NCBI GenBank assembly: GCA_020746105.1
Contig: CM036643.1
Coordinates: forward strand, 496,001-560,000
Length of the DNA stretch: 64,000 bases
Direction: 5' to 3'
DNA from: Trogon surrucura
Lineage: Eukaryota > Chordata > Aves > Trogoniformes > Trogonidae
In this document: positions 60,625-64,000 of the stretch, piece by piece
Layout of the letters: every line of letters starts with the position of its first letter
Numbering within the stretch: position 1 is the first letter of the stretch
Notes under the pieces: generated by a model
Databases searched by the model: none
Told to the model about the DNA's origin: nothing
What the model saw: the letters and a program-made list of their open reading frames with translations, nothing else
Program-made: the position numbers and the translations under genes

Positions 60625-63600
60625 GTGTCGTGTCAGGAGCATCAGCGGCTTCGCTGGGACCTTCGGCAAAGCAGCTCGAGCCGTGGACATTGTTCCTCAG
60701 TTCTGCCACCTCTTGGTTGTTTTCTGATGGAAGTTGTTAAGGGCCATGTTTTGAGTTCTCCGCACTGCTGAGTAGCTGTGTTAAAATAACGTTGAGAGCA
60801 GCGCTCCCTCCGAAGGAGAGGCCTGTCTGCCTTCTGATTCGCAAGGAGAGACCGATACTCCAGTTTGCCAGAGATGGATTTCAAGCCCCCGGGCACTCAC
60901 ACTTGGCTTTGACAAAGCTCGTGTTGCTTTCCGGAGTGGCTGCAGTTGTTATTTATAGGAAAGCTTTTCAGAGAAGCCTCAAATGCTGTAACTGTGTGTT
61001 CACGGCAGAGAATCTAAATCTTTGTCACATTTTCTTCCTCGAGGTAAAGCAAAATTCCAGAAATATTAAAACTTTAATTCTTTGCCTGCTGAGTTTTGCT
61101 GTTAAAAAACTGACTGCCATGTATTTGGGGTTGTGATGTGTTTTCCTCTTCATATCTTGCAGTGTCAGGTGAGCCTGGGCTGCAGGATCCCTGTTAGGAG
61201 GGGAAGTTGGATGCTTTGCAGGCTGTGAGCTGCCAGCACTGCGACGATGCCACAGCCCGTGCATGGACAGCGAGCGGTTAACAACTTCGGTAAATATTCC
61301 CGCAGCGATGTACTGGAGGTCCCCTCCCCACCGCACTCAACACTTTTAAACTACTGAGAGACGTGGCCTGCATTTTATTGTTTGTTATTACATTCGTATT
61401 GTTAGTAGCACCAGAAATTGCGTTGGTGTCGCTCACTTTTTAATTAAGGGTTTCACTGAAGTGAGTGAATATTTCAGCTGCAAGTCCAGCAGTCTTTAAA
61501 TATCGCAGTACTTGTTTGAAACGTTTCGAGTCCTCTGTCATGTTTTTTATTGCCTGTGTGGGAGCCCATAGATTTATTGCAGCACATAAAATTGGACAGT
61601 GCGTAACTCTTCCGTTCTGTTTGCTTAGTCGTTCTTGGTCTGATAGGCAGGGGAAAAGTTTATTTACACGTGATTACGTCTTTTTCCTCAGTAATTAAAA
61701 CTTGCCCGGCTGTGCTGGTTTTCTGCAAGGGAAGCACGGACTTTCTTGACCAACATCGAATAAGCAACTACCAGAATCCTACGGTTACTTGTGTTAAATG
61801 TGATGAAAGAGAATTGAGTGTGAGGCTAAATTAAGGTTGCTGTAGGCAGTCTTGAGTGAAACCTTCACGGCACAGTGCAGAAGTTTGGTTAATAAGGCCT
61901 CAACTTGGACACCAAATTCTTGATTTCTTGTTTCCCGAGTAGCTGGCTACCTCAGCTTCAGGTGAGGGTTTGCAATACAGGCTGAATTGCTCTCTGTGGC
62001 GAAGTGGTGGTGGTGTTAAACTTTCAATTCCAGCTTCCGTCGCGTGGGTGGGAAGAGCTGCAGATCTCTGTTTCCTCCGTGCGTCCGCTTTCATTTCAGT
62101 CGGGCTGTGACCGTTTTGTCTCCTCCTTCTCCCAGCACACTTCAGAAATGCTGGCTTTCAGAAAAAAAGCCAACCCAACCAACCAACCTAAAAACCCCGT
62201 GACCTGCCGAAAACCCTGCGAACAGGGGGCTCCTTGCTATTTCTGAAAAATGCATTTAATGCGTGCAGTAAAAAAAAAAAAGAAGAAGCTGGAAGAGCAG
62301 AGGGTAAAAGAGGTGGGAAAAAATGTCAGAGAAGAAGAGGCCGCCTGTTAATGATGTTGTGTGTATAAAATAATGCTCGTGTGGGTCCAATTTTTGTATA
62401 TAAAGAGCTCCCCATTTAGTCTGATATCCTACATTTTTTATACCTGTTCCTTGAAATAGCTGCCTGGAGGTAGTATTAAGTTCTCCTGTAAGGAGGACGA
62501 CAAGTGAAGTTGCCTGTGTTCTGTCTCATTCCCTTCCGACTCCCTTCCTCTAGAAGAAAAATCTTCCTGCAGCGAAACAGGTAGACAGACAGATACTATT
62601 AAAGAAAACAAACAAACAGACATCGCAGACTTCATCTCCCTGCGTTTATTCTTCCTTTAAACTTCACTTTCAAACCACTTCCCACCCCGTCAGGCTGTTT
62701 GAAGTATTTTGAACAACGGCTTTTTAGAACCTGCTGGAAAACATCATTTCTGCATTGGTTACTGTCAGAAAAAGCTGTTTCTTCTTTGAACGCTTTCTCA
62801 GGGTGTCATGCGGTTCCATGTGTATATTCTGAGCGAAGAGTTATGAGCTGTACCGAAATAAATGTCTGATGTATGTCGATACATATTTCAGCACTTCCAC
62901 AGACGTTTAAGGGGACGCACTGTTGTGTTTCACTAGTGCAGGGCAGTGGGTTTTGAACGAGGAGGGCTCGCAGCTGGCTGGCTCTGCCGGAGCCGCTGCC
63001 CACCTACTTTACACGGGTAAATCAGAAAAAAATGGGAAATGTTGAAATGCCATGAGCAATTTCTAGCTTTTCATCTTCCATCAAAAGAGGGTGCGATGGT
63101 TCAGCCACTTTGAAAAAGCTTCCCTCGTTAGAAATCAGAAAATAAAACCATCAGACACTGCCACAAGTGCTGCCAGAGGTGAAAAAGCCAAGTTCTGATA
63201 CCAAATACTGAAGAGTTTAACAGATGTAGCAGTCTCTGTCCTCTCATTCATCATAAATGCCTGTGAAGACCAAGAACCCAGATCTGGAACATGCCTTTAA
63301 GTGCTGCCCATCAGCCTCCATGACAGCCGTGACACACAAGCAGATGCCATAATGAAAACCTCACACGTCCGGATAAAACAGCTGCTGCAGCAGCAGAGTT
63401 TGAGTGTTAACAACCTGGAGCGGTTAAAGACACGAGTGGTTAAAGCCTTAGCCTGGGGCGTGAGAAAAAACATCTCGCATACGACTGCACGTTCACCCAG
63501 CGACTTCTGAAATGCGACGAAATCTTGATGGTTTTGGCTGGTTCGAGGGGACCTGGGCTCGCTGGTGATTCAGCCATGCAGTGCAAATGTCTCCTTTGCT

Positions 63601-64000
63601 GCACGACAGAAGGGAGGATGGCAGTGCTGAGGGTAAATGGATTAAAGACTTGGGGCACTGACTGCCTGGTAGGTACCCAGATACGCAGAGGGGAAAACCA
63701 ACTCCGGCAGAAGCAGGTGGGAGCCTTTTTGCTGGCCGCACGGTAGGACAGGGAAAGTTCATTTATTAAGTCTGAGCGAGTTGTTCCCTCTGTGTGATGC
63801 CGAATTCTTTGGGTCGTGGTCACGTCTGTAACGACGACCCCAAAGGTACAAAACAGCTCTGGCACAGAGAGGACTTTGCAAACCCCAGGGGAGCTGATGC
63901 TAAACCCCGGAACGTGGCGCAGGGGCTCTCAGGATGTACTCTTGTGTTTATATTCCAGCTCGGGCAGGCCTGGTATCCAAGGATCCATCCTTACAAATCC
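60625..64000. other. Right end of the window, no firm gene
   Basis: Two open frames are mentionable. One, at 60,792-61,136 (plus), has a cysteine cluster (LKCCNCVFTAENLNLCHIFF). The other, at 63,302-63,459 (plus), reads HVRIKQLLQQQSLSVNNLER and could end at GGC|GTGAGA. Neither has both strong splice signals and a recognisable family. No interspersed repeat was identified. Confidence 0.35.

Overview
The window is vertebrate nuclear DNA and almost certainly from a bird. It holds one gene that can be identified with certainty, spread over about 35 kb of minus strand, together with many CR1 retrotransposon fragments (the dominant interspersed repeat of birds), a long terminal repeat of a type common in bird genomes, CpG-island promoters and AT-rich introns. 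The species cannot be told from the sequence. Nothing bacterial or phage-like is present.

The identified gene is ELAVL1 (HuR), an RNA-binding protein that stabilises U-rich and AU-rich mRNAs. It is transcribed leftward. A non-coding first exon lies in a CpG island near 47.65 kb, and the ATG is in exon 2 (37,514-37,516). Five coding pieces (172, 104, 154, 226 and 325 bp) have consensus splice sites and compatible phases and assemble into an intact 326-residue protein with three RRMs. The stop codon is at 14,005-14,007. The 3' UTR runs left from there. A likely proximal poly(A) signal (ATTAAA, 12,695-12,700) gives a UTR of about 1.3 kb. A candidate distal signal (AATAAA, 6,655-6,660) would give about 7.4 kb. 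Long U tracts sit just after the stop codon, around the proximal poly(A) site and upstream of several 3' splice sites. This suits a gene whose own product binds such tracts.

Layout from left to right: 1-6.6 kb is downstream DNA with no recognisable gene. 6.6-14.0 kb is the candidate long 3' UTR, interrupted by a CpG-rich block at 7.2-7.7 kb that may be a separate promoter. 14.0-37.5 kb holds coding exons 6 to 2 and their introns, with an LTR in intron 3 and five CR1 pieces in intron 2 (plus one in intron 5). 37.5-47.6 kb is intron 1. 47.3-48.3 kb is the ELAVL1 CpG-island promoter, with two CCAAT boxes and a CACGTG element. 48.3-50.8 kb is intergenic with two CR1 copies. 50.9-51.4 kb is a second CpG island with two YY1-type AAATGGCGGC motifs on the plus strand. 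51.1-64 kb is mostly intron-like or intergenic DNA with one CR1 copy. It also has a scatter of short plus-strand candidate exons with compatible phases that may belong to an unidentified rightward gene.

I found no clearly new molecular system. The most useful leads are a Tyr-to-Cys change at HuR residue 200, the arrangement of U tracts and poly(A) sites in the HuR 3' UTR, the possible unrecognised plus-strand gene on the right, a 13-copy expansion of the 8-bp CR1 tail repeat, and a possible hidden promoter in the 3' UTR region.
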